Notes under the pieces: generated by a model
What the model was told of the DNA's origin: nothing
The model's input: only the letters and a program-made list of their open reading frames with translations
Databases searched by the model: none
Source: Nostoc sp. KVJ20
GTDB taxonomy: Bacteria > Cyanobacteriota > Cyanobacteriia > Cyanobacteriales > Nostocaceae
Direction of reading: 5' to 3'
DNA length: 53,006 nucleotides
Assembly (NCBI RefSeq): GCF_001712795.1
Contig: NZ_KV757591.1
Location: 1 to 53,006 of the forward strand
Shown here: positions 8,821-17,947 of the stretch, piece after piece
Layout: every line of letters begins with the position of its first letter
Numbering within the stretch: the stretch's first letter is position 1
Position numbers and translations under genes: made by a program

Positions 8821-10065
8821 ATGCTTAAGCAACTCATCTTAGAAAATTGGAAAAGTTTCCGTTATGCCGAGCTTCCACTTGACCCATTGACTGTTTTGAT
8901 TGGGACAAATGCGAGTGGTAAGTCTAATGTAGTTGAAGCTTTAGAATTTTTACAAATAACCTTTACAAGGCAGGACGTTAAACCAGCTTTAGTAGGTGAT
9001 TCAATACTCACTTCAATTCGAGGAGGTGTAGAATGGGCTGCATTTAAACCTGAAAAAAAATTTACATTAAAGGCTGTTATACAAGGTCAAGATATTAATA
9101 CTGATTATATTTATGCTATCACAGTAAAAACAAAACCTTCCCTTCAAGTTTTAGAAGAATCTATAATTTATCAAGAATATAAAATTAATTTCGAGGAAAA
9201 TATTGTCAGAGATTTTGTCAAAGCTTTCTATTTGAACAAGAAAGAAATAGGTATTAATAACAGTTATAAAAATTATATTTCAATGGGTAACTTTTTGCCT
9301 ACTCAAACATACCTAACTGATGTTCTATCTGTTGAGGCAGATATGAATTCATTTGAAATGAAACGTGAAAATATATATGATTTTTATCATTTTATTAGAA
9401 ATATTTTTATTTTAAACCCCATTCCCTCTAAAATGCGATCTTACTCCCCAATTGGGGAAAAGCTAGAAACTGATGCTTCAAATATAGCTGGTATACTAGC
9501 TGGATTATCTAAGAAACGGAAAGCAGAAGTTGAAGCAGCTCTATCCAACTACATTAAAGAGCTACCAGAAGGTGATATACAAAAAGTCTGGGCGCAAAAA
9601 GTAGGTAGATTTCGTACTGATGCAATGCTCTACTCTCAAGAAGAATGGAAACCTGGTCACATTACAGAAATAGATGCTAGAAGTATGTCAGATGGAACTC
9701 TCCGCTTTCTAGCAATTATTACAGCATTACTTACTAGACCAGAAGGTAGTCAAATAGTAATTGAAGAAATAGATAATGGTCTTCATCCCTCGCGTGCAGG
9801 ATTGCTGGTAAGAATACTACGAGAAATTGGTCAGAAAAGAAAAATTGATATTTTACTTACTACCCATAACCCAGCTTTACTTGATGCTTTAGGCCCAGAG
9901 ATAGTTCCTTTTGTAGTTGTCGCGCACCGCGATAAAGAAACTGGAGAAAGCAAGCTTACTCTTTTAGAAGATATTGATAATTTTTCTAAGTTATTCGCAT
10001 CATATTCTTTGGGTGATATGACAACTAAGGGTGCAATTGAAAGAAGCCTTTCTCATAATGAATAG
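8821..10065 (+). CDS. AAA-type ATPase of the OLD/RecF-like (AAA_21) class
   Basis: The 414-residue protein begins with MLKQLILENWKSFRYAELPL, then Walker A GTNASGKS (28-35), a variable middle of about 230 residues, a signature-like DARSMSDGTLRFLAI, Walker B IVIEEIDNGLHPS and a late LLTTHNPALLDAL (D-loop/H-loop region). This is the ABC-ATPase head of RecF/OLD-like proteins without a coiled-coil arm or TOPRIM domain. ATG 8821 has GGAG 7 bases upstream; an in-frame TTG at 8809 is less likely. The PIN-like gene starts 8 bases after its stop, so the two should be cotranslated and probably act together, as ATPase-nuclease pairs do in phage-defence systems (inference). Confidence 0.85.
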   Translation: MLKQLILENWKSFRYAELPLDPLTVLIGTNASGKSNVVEALEFLQITFTRQDVKPALVGDSILTSIRGGVEWAAFKPEKKFTLKAVIQGQDINTDYIYAITVKTKPSLQVLEESIIYQEYKINFEENIVRDFVKAFYLNKKEIGINNSYKNYISMGNFLPTQTYLTDVLSVEADMNSFEMKRENIYDFYHFIRNIFILNPIPSKMRSYSPIGEKLETDASNIAGILAGLSKKRKAEVEAALSNYIKELPEGDIQKVWAQKVGRFRTDAMLYSQEEWKPGHITEIDARSMSDGTLRFLAIITALLTRPEGSQIVIEEIDNGLHPSRAGLLVRILREIGQKRKIDILLTTHNPALLDALGPEIVPFVVVAHRDKETGESKLTLLEDIDNFSKLFASYSLGDMTTKGAIERSLSHNE

Positions 10066-10073
10066 TTACTAAT

Positions 10074-10598
10074 ATGAGAAAGGTGCTACTCATCGATACA
10101 TCGCTTTTATGCGTTTGGTTAAAAGTTCCAGGTAGAGAAACTGCTGGTAATAATGAATGGAATTTTGAGCGTGTCGAACAAACAATTGAGTCAGAAAAGA
10201 CCAAAGGAACAACGCTGGTACTTCCTTTAGCTGCTGTTATAGAAACAGGTAATCACACTGCACAGGCTAAAACAGCAAATTCAGAAAGTAAACGTATAGC
10301 GGCTCAAAAATTTGCCGAAATCATAACTTATGCCGCTGATGAAACAACACCTTGGGCTAAGTTTCGTGAGCAAATTGTTCTTTGGGAAGAGGAAGAATTG
10401 AAACAGTTAGCCGCTAAATTTCCCAATCAAGCTGTAGAAAAGACTTCTATGGGTGATGCCAGTATTGTAATCTTGGGTTGGCACTACCACCAAAAAGGTT
10501 TCTATGTGGAGTTTTTGACTGACGATGATAAGCTAAAATCTCAAGAACCGCCTCCACCACAGCCGCCTACACGTCGTAGCAGCCGAACAAAAGGGTAA
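10074..10598 (+). CDS. Putative PIN-like nuclease partner of the upstream ATPase
   Basis: The 174-residue protein has acidic positions spaced as in PIN-domain RNases: VLLIDTSLL at the N-terminus (first Asp), LPLAAVIETGNH (Glu), KTSMGDASIV (Asp) and EFLTDDDKL (Asp). No antitoxin-like gene is adjacent; instead it follows the AAA ATPase by 8 bases. The last 20 residues are a proline/arginine-rich tail (PPPPQPPTRR). The family is not recognised by name and the PIN assignment is from motif spacing only. If correct, the ATPase would license or restrain an RNase or DNase. Confidence 0.6.
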   Translation: MRKVLLIDTSLLCVWLKVPGRETAGNNEWNFERVEQTIESEKTKGTTLVLPLAAVIETGNHTAQAKTANSESKRIAAQKFAEIITYAADETTPWAKFREQIVLWEEEELKQLAAKFPNQAVEKTSMGDASIVILGWHYHQKGFYVEFLTDDDKLKSQEPPPPQPPTRRSSRTKG

Positions 10599-10643
10599 AA
10601 TATCCTTATTCATCTCTATTTAACCAATCAAAATAGAGCTTTT

Positions 10644-12044
10644 TCAACTAACTTGTGATGAATTAATTTGGACAGGAATTGTGATAATAAACTCAGTTCC
10701 TTCTTTTGCAGTAGATATACATTGCAGTTGACCACAATGTTTTTCTACAACAATTTGATAGCTGATAGATAGCCCCAATCCAGTACCCTTCCCGACGGGT
10801 TTTGTAGTGAAAAAGGGATCAAATAATCGCTTTTGTATATCCTTGGGAATTCCCATACCGTTATCGGCAATGCGAATAACTACTTGCTGATTATCTGTGA
10901 CTTCAGTCTGAATACGAATTAAGGGTAATTTGAGAGTTGAAGAAGCTGATTCAGAACTCAAGCTTGACTCATCATCGCTCTCAAATATAGCATCAATTGC
11001 ATTTGCTAAAATATTCATAAATACTTGATTTATTAATCCAGCGTAGCATTCTACTGGGGGGATATTTCCATATTGTTTATCAACAGTAATTTTTTGACCT
11101 GTTTGCTGATTTATTAAACGGCTTTGTAATATTATTAGAGTACTATCAATACCTTCATGAATATCAACTATTTTTTTCTCAGATTCATCGAGACGAGAAA
11201 AATTACGTAAAGAAAGAACTATCTCTTGGATACGCTCAGTACCAAATTTCATAGAATTAAGAAGGTTGAGGAAATCAGTAGTTAAAAAATCTAGTTCTAT
11301 TTCTGCGATCGCAGCTTTAATTTCTGCTACTGGTGTAGGATAATGGTATTGGTATAGGCTAACTAATTCCAGTAAATCTTGAGTGTAGTTGATTGCATAA
11401 ACAAGGTTGCCAGCAATAAAATTGACAGGGTTATTTATTTCATGTGCAATGCCAGCAACGAGTTGTCCCAAAGCAGCCATTTTTTCATTTTGAATTAATC
11501 GGGTATAGTTATTCTTAAGGTTACGAAAACCTTTTTTAGCAATTTTAGATTGTTCTTCTACTTGCTCTAATTGAGCTAGTGTTAAAATATGAATTTGGGA
11601 GTGGGCTAAAAGTAACTGATGAAAATCTAATAGTTTATAGGTACCTAACTGAGTTTCTATCAAAATTGGCTCATATACAAATTGAGGTTCTCGTTGCAAG
11701 GCTACTTTATTTGCTTCTACAATGAGCGTGTCTTCAGAAATTACACACACATCTGCCTGAAGAAAGTTAATCAAATTGATCACAGGTCGTTTAGAAAATA
11801 GTGGGAAACTATAGGGACGGCTCATGTGTTCAAAAAATCTTTGCCGGGAAATCATCCCTACATAGTTATGATTTTTCACCAGGATAATACCTGGTAGTAA
11901 AGGCTCTTGCTTAAAAAGTTTATTCAAATCATTTGCTGGACTATTTGCATCGAAGTAAACAGACCAGAGTGGTAATTCTTGCAAAGTAGACTCTAATCGC
12001 AAGTTCAGATTATTAGCATTTGTCATGCTATGTATAGCCAACAT
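10644..12044 (-). CDS. Sensor histidine kinase with N-terminal CBS-like region
   Basis: The 466-residue cytoplasmic kinase has about 150 N-terminal residues resembling a pair of CBS-type modules (LVKNHNYVGMISRQRFFEHM), a short coiled coil (about 155-185), the phosphorylated His in VAGIAHEINNPVNFI, then N, G1 and G2 boxes (NILANAIDAI, IADNGMGIP, KGTGLGLSIS). No receiver domain follows. It is a close paralogue of the next gene, 12393-13616, in the kinase half. The first ATG is at 12044; an alternative Met lies six codons in. Its cognate regulator is not adjacent. Confidence 0.88.
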   Translation of the reverse strand: MLAIHSMTNANNLNLRLESTLQELPLWSVYFDANSPANDLNKLFKQEPLLPGIILVKNHNYVGMISRQRFFEHMSRPYSFPLFSKRPVINLINFLQADVCVISEDTLIVEANKVALQREPQFVYEPILIETQLGTYKLLDFHQLLLAHSQIHILTLAQLEQVEEQSKIAKKGFRNLKNNYTRLIQNEKMAALGQLVAGIAHEINNPVNFIAGNLVYAINYTQDLLELVSLYQYHYPTPVAEIKAAIAEIELDFLTTDFLNLLNSMKFGTERIQEIVLSLRNFSRLDESEKKIVDIHEGIDSTLIILQSRLINQQTGQKITVDKQYGNIPPVECYAGLINQVFMNILANAIDAIFESDDESSLSSESASSTLKLPLIRIQTEVTDNQQVVIRIADNGMGIPKDIQKRLFDPFFTTKPVGKGTGLGLSISYQIVVEKHCGQLQCISTAKEGTEFIITIPVQINSSQVS

Positions 12045-12194
12045 ATTTTCAACCCTTAACCTTTAAATAACCTTTCTGCTAACACCCCGAATAAGCATTG
12101 CAATAATTACAAAGTCAACCAAACTTATATTTCCCTGATTACTGCTTAAAATCACAGTTGTGCTATAAAAATATTGGTATTAGGGCATCTCATA

Positions 12195-12285
12195 GTTTTC
12201 TAGACTGGAGAAGTGATACCAATTAAGAATTATGCAAAAATTGCTAAAAAGCTTTATTTATCAGCTTGAAAGGAAGTTTATGCAC
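12195..12285. repeat. Duplicated upstream segment, copy 1
   Basis: The segment contains TTTTCTAGACTGG, TACCAATTAA, AATTATGCAAAA and AAAAAGCTT in the same order and spacing as 13817-13905. It lies about 150 bases before the start of the kinase gene at 12044. Nothing else is seen in the 348-base gap 12045-12392. Confidence 0.7.
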
Positions 12286-12392
12286 AGTTGAAGGAGGTTA
12301 CAGAGGATAAACATTAAGGCACAAGCTTAGAAAAAAATATCCCACAGGATATTTTATTTTGTACAATGGAAATTATTACGATAATTGCTATT

Positions 12393-13616
12393 TTATACTT
12401 GTTTAATCGGGAGTCTAATATCGATTTTAGTTTCCTGGTTTACAATGGAAGTACATTTGATAGAGCCACCATGTTGCTCAACGATAATTTGATAGCTAAT
12501 AGACAAACCTAAACCAGTTCCTTGCCCAACGGGCTTAGTAGTAAAAAAAGGTTTGAAAATACTCCGGCAAATCTCTTCACTCATGCCACAACCATTATCA
12601 ACGATTGAGATAGTGATTTGATTTTCCTGAGAATGAAATGTGCGAATCAGAATAGTTGGTATTTCATCTGTAGTTTGACTGAGAGTAGCTGCTTTTTTAA
12701 TCAATGCATCAATTGCATTATTAATTAAATTTAGAAATACTTGATTTAAACTACGAGGATTACAAAAAATCTTAGGAATATTTCCGTACTCTTTAATCAC
12801 TGAAATAGGTTTGCTATCACTAGCAGAAGCATTAAGCCGATGCTGCAAAATCACTAGTGTACTATCAATCCCCTGATGAATGTCAGCTTTTTTATAGTCA
12901 GCTTCATTCAAACGTGAGAAATTTGAGAGCAATTCTACAATATCCCCAATACGAGTAGTGCCAACCTGCATCGAGTTCAGTAGCTTTGGCAAGTCACTCT
13001 GGATAAAGTTCAGGTCGCTGTTAGCAAGAGCTTTGACTATTTTTACATCTGGATTTGGATACACAGAAGCATAAGTTTCTAGAAGGTTTAGTAAGTCATG
13101 GCTATACTGATGCAGATATTTTAAATTCCCATGAATAAAACTCACTGGATTATTAATTTCGTGGGCAACTCCAGAAACCATTGTTCCCAAAGCTAACATA
13201 GTTTCGCGTTGAATTAATTGCATTTGAGCTTGCTGAGTTTCTTGTAATTTAAATAAAGCTGACTCTGCATTTTCTTTTGCTGTGCGGTATTTTTCCTGTA
13301 TTAGAAACAATCGTTGCAGTGTGAGGTAGTAGATGGTAACGCTAAAAAAGACGAATAATGATCCGAAAAAGAAAACCATGCCAGTGAGCAATGGTATCCA
13401 TTCAATCAGCCTCTCAATTGTTAAATAGATGCATAACAAATAACCACCAAGAAAAAACATCATTAGTAAAAACATGATTCTCCAACTCAGCTTCTCTGGT
13501 TCTGTCTTGAATAATTGGAGAATTTGTTGAGTCTTGAGAATTGATAGTCCCATTATCCAAGCACCAAGAGTAATCAGGATGATAATCAAAGATAGAAAAA
13601 TTGGAGAACTTAACAT
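12393..13616 (-). CDS. Membrane-anchored sensor histidine kinase
   Basis: The 407-residue protein starts with three hydrophobic segments (about 4-24, 46-66 and 74-100), then a coiled linker, the His box VSGVAHEINNPVSFI, and N/G boxes NLINNAIDAL, IVDNGCGMS and QGTGLGLSIS. The kinase core is strongly similar to that of the gene at 10644-12044, including the asparagine-proline-rich His box and the NFSRL/HQGIDSTL segment. The sensor part differs: membrane helices here, CBS-like there. This fits a tandem duplication followed by exchange of the input domain. Confidence 0.88.
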   Translation of the reverse strand: MLSSPIFLSLIIILITLGAWIMGLSILKTQQILQLFKTEPEKLSWRIMFLLMMFFLGGYLLCIYLTIERLIEWIPLLTGMVFFFGSLFVFFSVTIYYLTLQRLFLIQEKYRTAKENAESALFKLQETQQAQMQLIQRETMLALGTMVSGVAHEINNPVSFIHGNLKYLHQYSHDLLNLLETYASVYPNPDVKIVKALANSDLNFIQSDLPKLLNSMQVGTTRIGDIVELLSNFSRLNEADYKKADIHQGIDSTLVILQHRLNASASDSKPISVIKEYGNIPKIFCNPRSLNQVFLNLINNAIDALIKKAATLSQTTDEIPTILIRTFHSQENQITISIVDNGCGMSEEICRSIFKPFFTTKPVGQGTGLGLSISYQIIVEQHGGSIKCTSIVNQETKIDIRLPIKQV

Positions 13617-13816
13617 GGTATTGAGCCAAAATAGACGTAAAAACTGATAAATGGTCTATAAAATGTTGCTATATCTACGTTTTATCATTTTTTGTGTCAC
13701 AATTATTTTGTGCATTCATGCGCTGCCTCTTTTCACTCTATAATTGCTTTTTGTCTAGAAAGCAGAAGCCAACATACTGTTGAGTTGAATCTCTTGTACT
13801 TTTGAGGCATTCCATG

Positions 13817-13905
13817 CTTTTCTAGACTGGGTAAGTGTTACCAATTAAAAATTATGCAAAATTGCCAAAAAGCTTAGTTTGTTAATTTGTAAAGTGTGCA
13901 TAAAT
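13817..13905. repeat. Duplicated upstream segment, copy 2
   Basis: It matches 12195-12285 over about 90 bases, with the shared blocks TTTTCTAGACTGG, TACCAATTAA and AATTATGCAAAA. It sits about 200 bases upstream of the kinase start at 13616, the analogous position. The remainder of 13617-14293 contains only low-complexity purine/pyrimidine repeats (AGGAGAGAG and CTACGAGAGGCTTCGCC types) and no gene. Confidence 0.7.
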
Positions 13906-14293
13906 CTTATATCAATTCTTTATGAACACTCATAAAAAGCTGACTTTTTACGGTATCTGGAAAACCTCTCTCTAAATCTCTCTCCTAAAAGGAGAGAGAC
14001 TTTGAAATTTTTCCCCTTCCCTCTCTTCTCTACGAGAGGCTTCGCCAACGAGACGCTGCGCGAACGTAGGGAAGGGGGTTAGGTTTTTCGTGGCTTTTCC
14101 ACATAACGTGAAAAGTCAGGAGAGGTTGGGAGGGGTGAAAATAAATAATATACAGCTTCATATAGAATTGCTATTAGTCCTAGCAATGTTAGGCAAATGT
14201 CTCAGCGCCATTTTTAAGATCAAGGTAAAATATCCTTGAGCGATCGCAATTCAACTTTCACATCACGTTATCATCGGATATTGTGGAATTTCT

Positions 14294-16933
14294 GTGCGTA
14301 ACTCGATAGCATCTATGACCGCCTCTCACTCCGAAACTCCATCTACCAAGCCCGATGCAAGTACTTTTATTTCTGACCATCAACAGGTGGATCGCAGTAA
14401 GCTAAGTCAAATGTACTTGCATTATGTCGAGACGAAGGATAAATATCCTCACGCCGTATTGCTGTATCGGGTAGGAGATTTCTTTGAATGCTATTTCCAA
14501 GATGCTGTAAAACTCGCGCAAGAATTGGAATTAGTCCTCACTAGCAAGCAAGCTGGGGAACAGGGACGGGTGGCGATGTCTGGTGTTCCGCATCATGCTT
14601 GGGAACGCTACGCGACGATGCTGGTAGAAAAAGGCTACGCGGTGGTAATTTGCGACCAAGTGGAAGATGCTTCTGAAGCTGCTGGGAGATTGGTGCGGCG
14701 AGAAGTAACGCGCATTCTGACACCCGGCACTTTGCTAGAAGAAGGAATGCTCAAATCCAGTCGCAATAATTACTTAGCAGCAGTGGTAATTGCCGCAAAT
14801 CATTGGGGTTTAGCCTATGCAGACATCTCTACAGGGGAATTTCTTACTACTCAAGGTAGTGATTTAGAACATTTGACACAGGAATTAATGCGTTTGCAAC
14901 CATCAGAGGTGCTGGTTCCGACAAATGCGCCCGATTTGGGTAGTTTGCTGCGTCCGGGAGAAAGTTCGCCCCATCTCCCCCAGTGTTTACCACCATCATT
15001 TTGTTATAGTTTGCGATCGCAACTTCCATTTTCTCAAGGCGAAGCTAGACCTAGATTATTGCAGAAATTTAAGGTGCGATCGCTCGAAGGACTCGGTTGC
15101 GATCATCTTCCCCTCGCTGTCCGCGCCGCTGGTGGTCTTCTAGAATACTTGGAAGATACTCAAAAAGAAAACCCTGTCACCCTTCAAAGACTCCGCAGCT
15201 ACACTGTCACCGACTACCTAATTGTTGACAATCAAACCCGCCGTAACCTAGAAATTACTCAAACCGTCCGGGATGGCACTTTTCACGGTTCCCTACTTTG
15301 GGCGTTAGATAAAACTAGTACAGCAATGGGTGGGCGGGCTTTACGGCGGTGGTTATTGCAACCGCTACTCGATATTAAAGGCATTCGGGCGCGGCAAGAT
15401 ACCATTCAAGAATTGATGGAAAATACGCCCCTGCGTCAAGATTTACGGCAGTTATTACGCCAAATTTATGATTTGGAACGCCTCACCGGAAGGGCGGGTT
15501 CTGGTACAGCTAATGCTAGAGATTTAGTAGCTTTGGCAGACTCCCTCTCACGCTTACCAGAATTATCCAATTTAGTAACTGAGACGCGTTCACCTTTCCT
15601 GAAAGCTTTGCAGAAAGTCCCAAGTGTATTGGAAGAATTGGCACAAAAGTTACACGCACATCTTGTAGAGTCGCCACCCATACTAATTAAAGAAGGCGGA
15701 TTAATTCGCCCCAGTGTAAATCCCTTGTTGGATGAAAGGAAGGCGACTGTAGAAGCAGACCAGCAGTGGATTGCCAACTTGGAAGTTGATGAAAGAGCTA
15801 AGACGGGAATTTCCACACTGAAGGTAGGATTTAACAAAACTTTTGGTTATTATATCAGTATTTCCCGCAGTAAAGCTGACCAAGTACCCGCTAATTATAT
15901 CCGCAAGCAAACCCTGACCAATGAGGAACGTTACATCACCCCAGATTTGAAGGAACGAGAAGCCCGGATTTTGACGGCGCGAGATGATTTAAATCAGTTG
16001 GAATATGAGATTTTTACGGCGTTGCGGGAAGAGGTAGCACAAGAGGCGGAAGTAATTCGCAATTTATCTCGTGCAGTGGCGGCGGCGGATGTGTTGTGTG
16101 GTTTGGCTGAGTTGGCGGTGCATCAAGGTTACTGTCGTCCAGAAATGTTGTCAGGACGAGAGATAAATATTGTTGACGGTCGTCATCCGGTGGTGGAACA
16201 GTCTTTACCTGCGGGTTTCTTTGTGCCGAATTCGACTCAATTAGGGAGTAGGGAATCGGGAGTAGGCAGTAGTGAAGAAGAAATTCCCCCACTCCCCACT
16301 CCCCACTCCCAATTCCCTGACTTAATCATCCTCACCGGGCCAAACGCAAGTGGCAAAAGTTGTTATTTGCGTCAGGTGGGATTGATTCAGTTAATGGCGC
16401 AGATTGGTAGTTTTGTACCAGCGAGGTTTGCTAGATTGGGAATATGCGATCGCATTTTCACCCGTGTCGGTGCAGTAGATGACCTTGCAACTGGTCAATC
16501 TACGTTCATGGTAGAAATGAATGAAACGGCAAATATTCTCAACCATGCCACATCTAGGTCATTAGTATTATTAGATGAAATTGGTCGCGGCACAGCGACA
16601 TTTGATGGTCTTTCTATAGCTTGGGCGGTGGCGGAATATATAGCAGTTGATATTCGGTCACGCACAATTTTTGCCACCCATTACCACGAGTTAAATGAAC
16701 TGGCTAGCATTATACCGAATGTGGCTAACTATCAGGTGACGGTGAAAGAATTACCCGACCAAATTATCTTTTTGCACCAAGTTCAACCAGGAGGTGCTGA
16801 TAAGTCCTATGGAATTGAAGCGGGAAGATTGGCGGGTTTACCAGCCGTAGTTATTCAACGCGCAAAACAAGTTATGGGGCAAATTGAAAAACACAGCAAG
16901 ATTGCGATGGGACTACAAAATCTTGATGGTTAA
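14294..16933 (+). CDS. mutS: DNA mismatch repair protein MutS, with an in-frame repeat insertion
   Basis: The protein is about 879 residues, usual for MutS1. The mismatch-reading N-terminal motif is present ([12 protein letters not shown], with the F-x-E Phe-Glu), followed by connector and lever domains. The ATPase has Walker [15 protein letters not shown], Walker [17 protein letters not shown] and FATHYHEL. Start may be GTG 14294 or ATG 14315. Just before Walker A, codons at 16241-16318 (protein [20 protein letters not shown] and following) match the dispersed AGGGAGTAGGGA/CCCCACTCCCC repeat of intergenic regions, lengthening a surface linker without a frameshift. It is a single gene with no mutL nearby. 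Confidence 0.95.
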   Translation: MRNSIASMTASHSETPSTKPDASTFISDHQQVDRSKLSQMYLHYVETKDKYPHAVLLYRVGDFFECYFQDAVKLAQELELVLTSKQAGEQGRVAMSGVPHHAWERYATMLVEKGYAVVICDQVEDASEAAGRLVRREVTRILTPGTLLEEGMLKSSRNNYLAAVVIAANHWGLAYADISTGEFLTTQGSDLEHLTQELMRLQPSEVLVPTNAPDLGSLLRPGESSPHLPQCLPPSFCYSLRSQLPFSQGEARPRLLQKFKVRSLEGLGCDHLPLAVRAAGGLLEYLEDTQKENPVTLQRLRSYTVTDYLIVDNQTRRNLEITQTVRDGTFHGSLLWALDKTSTAMGGRALRRWLLQPLLDIKGIRARQDTIQELMENTPLRQDLRQLLRQIYDLERLTGRAGSGTANARDLVALADSLSRLPELSNLVTETRSPFLKALQKVPSVLEELAQKLHAHLVESPPILIKEGGLIRPSVNPLLDERKATVEADQQWIANLEVDERAKTGISTLKVGFNKTFGYYISISRSKADQVPANYIRKQTLTNEERYITPDLKEREARILTARDDLNQLEYEIFTALREEVAQEAEVIRNLSRAVAAADVLCGLAELAVHQGYCRPEMLSGREINIVDGRHPVVEQSLPAGFFVPNSTQLGSRESGVGSSEEEIPPLPTPHSQFPDLIILTGPNASGKSCYLRQVGLIQLMAQIGSFVPARFARLGICDRIFTRVGAVDDLATGQSTFMVEMNETANILNHATSRSLVLLDEIGRGTATFDGLSIAWAVAEYIAVDIRSRTIFATHYHELNELASIIPNVANYQVTVKELPDQIIFLHQVQPGGADKSYGIEAGRLAGLPAVVIQRAKQVMGQIEKHSKIAMGLQNLDG
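16241..16318. repeat. Short tandem repeat inserted inside mutS
   Basis: A G-rich half (AGGGAGTAGGGAATCGGG) is followed by a C-rich half (CCCACTCCCCACTCCCCA), a fold-back unit of the type otherwise seen between genes here (for example 28198-28230 and 28320-28345). It is 78 bases, a multiple of three, and open in frame. Confidence 0.72.
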
Positions 16934-17006
16934 GCAAGTTCGTAGTAAGGACTTTAGTCCTTATTTTCTAAGAAGATGTTTTAAAAGTAGTTAGCTGTGA
17001 TTTTAA

Positions 17007-17155
17007 CCGAATTATTACCCCCCTTAGTCCCCCTTATAAAGGGGGGAAATAAGAAATCTCGTTCCCTCCCCTTTATAAGGGGGGAGGGTTAGGGTGGGGT
17101 AAAACTGACGCGAAAAAGCAGGTGAGTAAACTATTTCAGACTTGTGTATACACCG
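17007..17155. repeat. GTATACAC-ended dispersed repeat, copy 1
   Basis: Internal blocks CCCCCCTTAGTCCCCC, AGGGTTAGGGTGGGGTAAAA and the end ATTTCAGACTTGTGTATACACC are shared with copies at 43503-43649 and 49401-49545. It fills most of the gap 16934-17257, with further GGGGAGGGTTAGGGAGGGG tails to about 17187. No coding sequence. Confidence 0.72.
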
Positions 17156-17257
17156 TAAATACATACGGGGAGGGTTAGGGAGGGGTATTTTTGTACTTCA
17201 TTAACTTGCAATCTGTTGTATAAGAACTAAAGTCTTCACTACAAACCGAGATGTTAA

Positions 17258-17827
17258 TTACTGGCGAAAAATTTCTACTTTTTGTAAAACTACCTCTTGA
17301 TTCGGACGATCTCTAGTTGTACGCACATTAGCGATCTTGCTGACTATATCTAGACCTTCGACAACTTCACCAAAAACACTGTGTTTGTTGTCAAGGTGAG
17401 GCGTTGGTGCTTCTGTTATAAACCATTGCGAACCATTAGTACCGCGTCCAGCATTAGCCATCGACAGGATACCTGCACGAGTGTGTCTCAATTCAGGATG
17501 AAACTCATCCTCAAATTGATATCCTGGGCCACCAGTACCCCATCGGCTGGCTGTATCTAGATAACGACTTAGAGGATCGCCACACTGAATCATAAAATCA
17601 GGGATGACGCGGTGAAAACGAACCCCATCGTAAGCTGGAGTTCCCTTGCCAGATTCACCAGTTTTAGGGTCTTTCCAGTCGATTGTTCCGGTTGCTAGAC
17701 CGACAAAGTTTTTAACGGTATTAGGAGTTCGTTCTTCCTCCAAACGAACTACAATTTCACCCAAGGAAGTAATTAAACGAGCGTGCAGCTTGCCATCACC
17801 GGGAATATTAATTTCTGGAAAGTTCAT
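17258..17827 (-). CDS. Cyclophilin-type peptidyl-prolyl cis-trans isomerase
   Basis: The 189-residue protein carries the cyclophilin signature: [16 protein letters not shown] (catalytic Arg and Phe), [18 protein letters not shown] and HSVFGEV. It is about the length of bacterial single-domain cyclophilins, with no signal peptide, so likely cytoplasmic. The ATG at 17827 has AGTAGGA about 5 bases upstream and is preferred over an in-frame TTG at 17848. It is a monocistronic protein-folding enzyme; the gene downstream of its start reads in the same direction but is separated by 120 bases. Confidence 0.92.
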   Translation of the reverse strand: MNFPEINIPGDGKLHARLITSLGEIVVRLEEERTPNTVKNFVGLATGTIDWKDPKTGESGKGTPAYDGVRFHRVIPDFMIQCGDPLSRYLDTASRWGTGGPGYQFEDEFHPELRHTRAGILSMANAGRGTNGSQWFITEAPTPHLDNKHSVFGEVVEGLDIVSKIANVRTTRDRPNQEVVLQKVEIFRQ

Positions 17828-17947
17828 TAGATATCCTACTTTTAACAAGTGCCAGTATTTGAACTATATAAGTTTATCAGCATTCAAGTTACCGCCTTTA
17901 GACATAACAAAAAATCTGAAGTCAGGAAACTTGAGCCAACAAATATT

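Noticed and set aside
13414..13629. 71-codon frame at the start of the second histidine kinase
   Set aside because: Same strand, different frame, overlapping the kinase membrane helices; no motif.
15466..15837. Reverse-strand 123-codon frame within mutS
   Set aside because: It lies fully inside the strongly supported mutS coding sequence and has no recognisable protein features.
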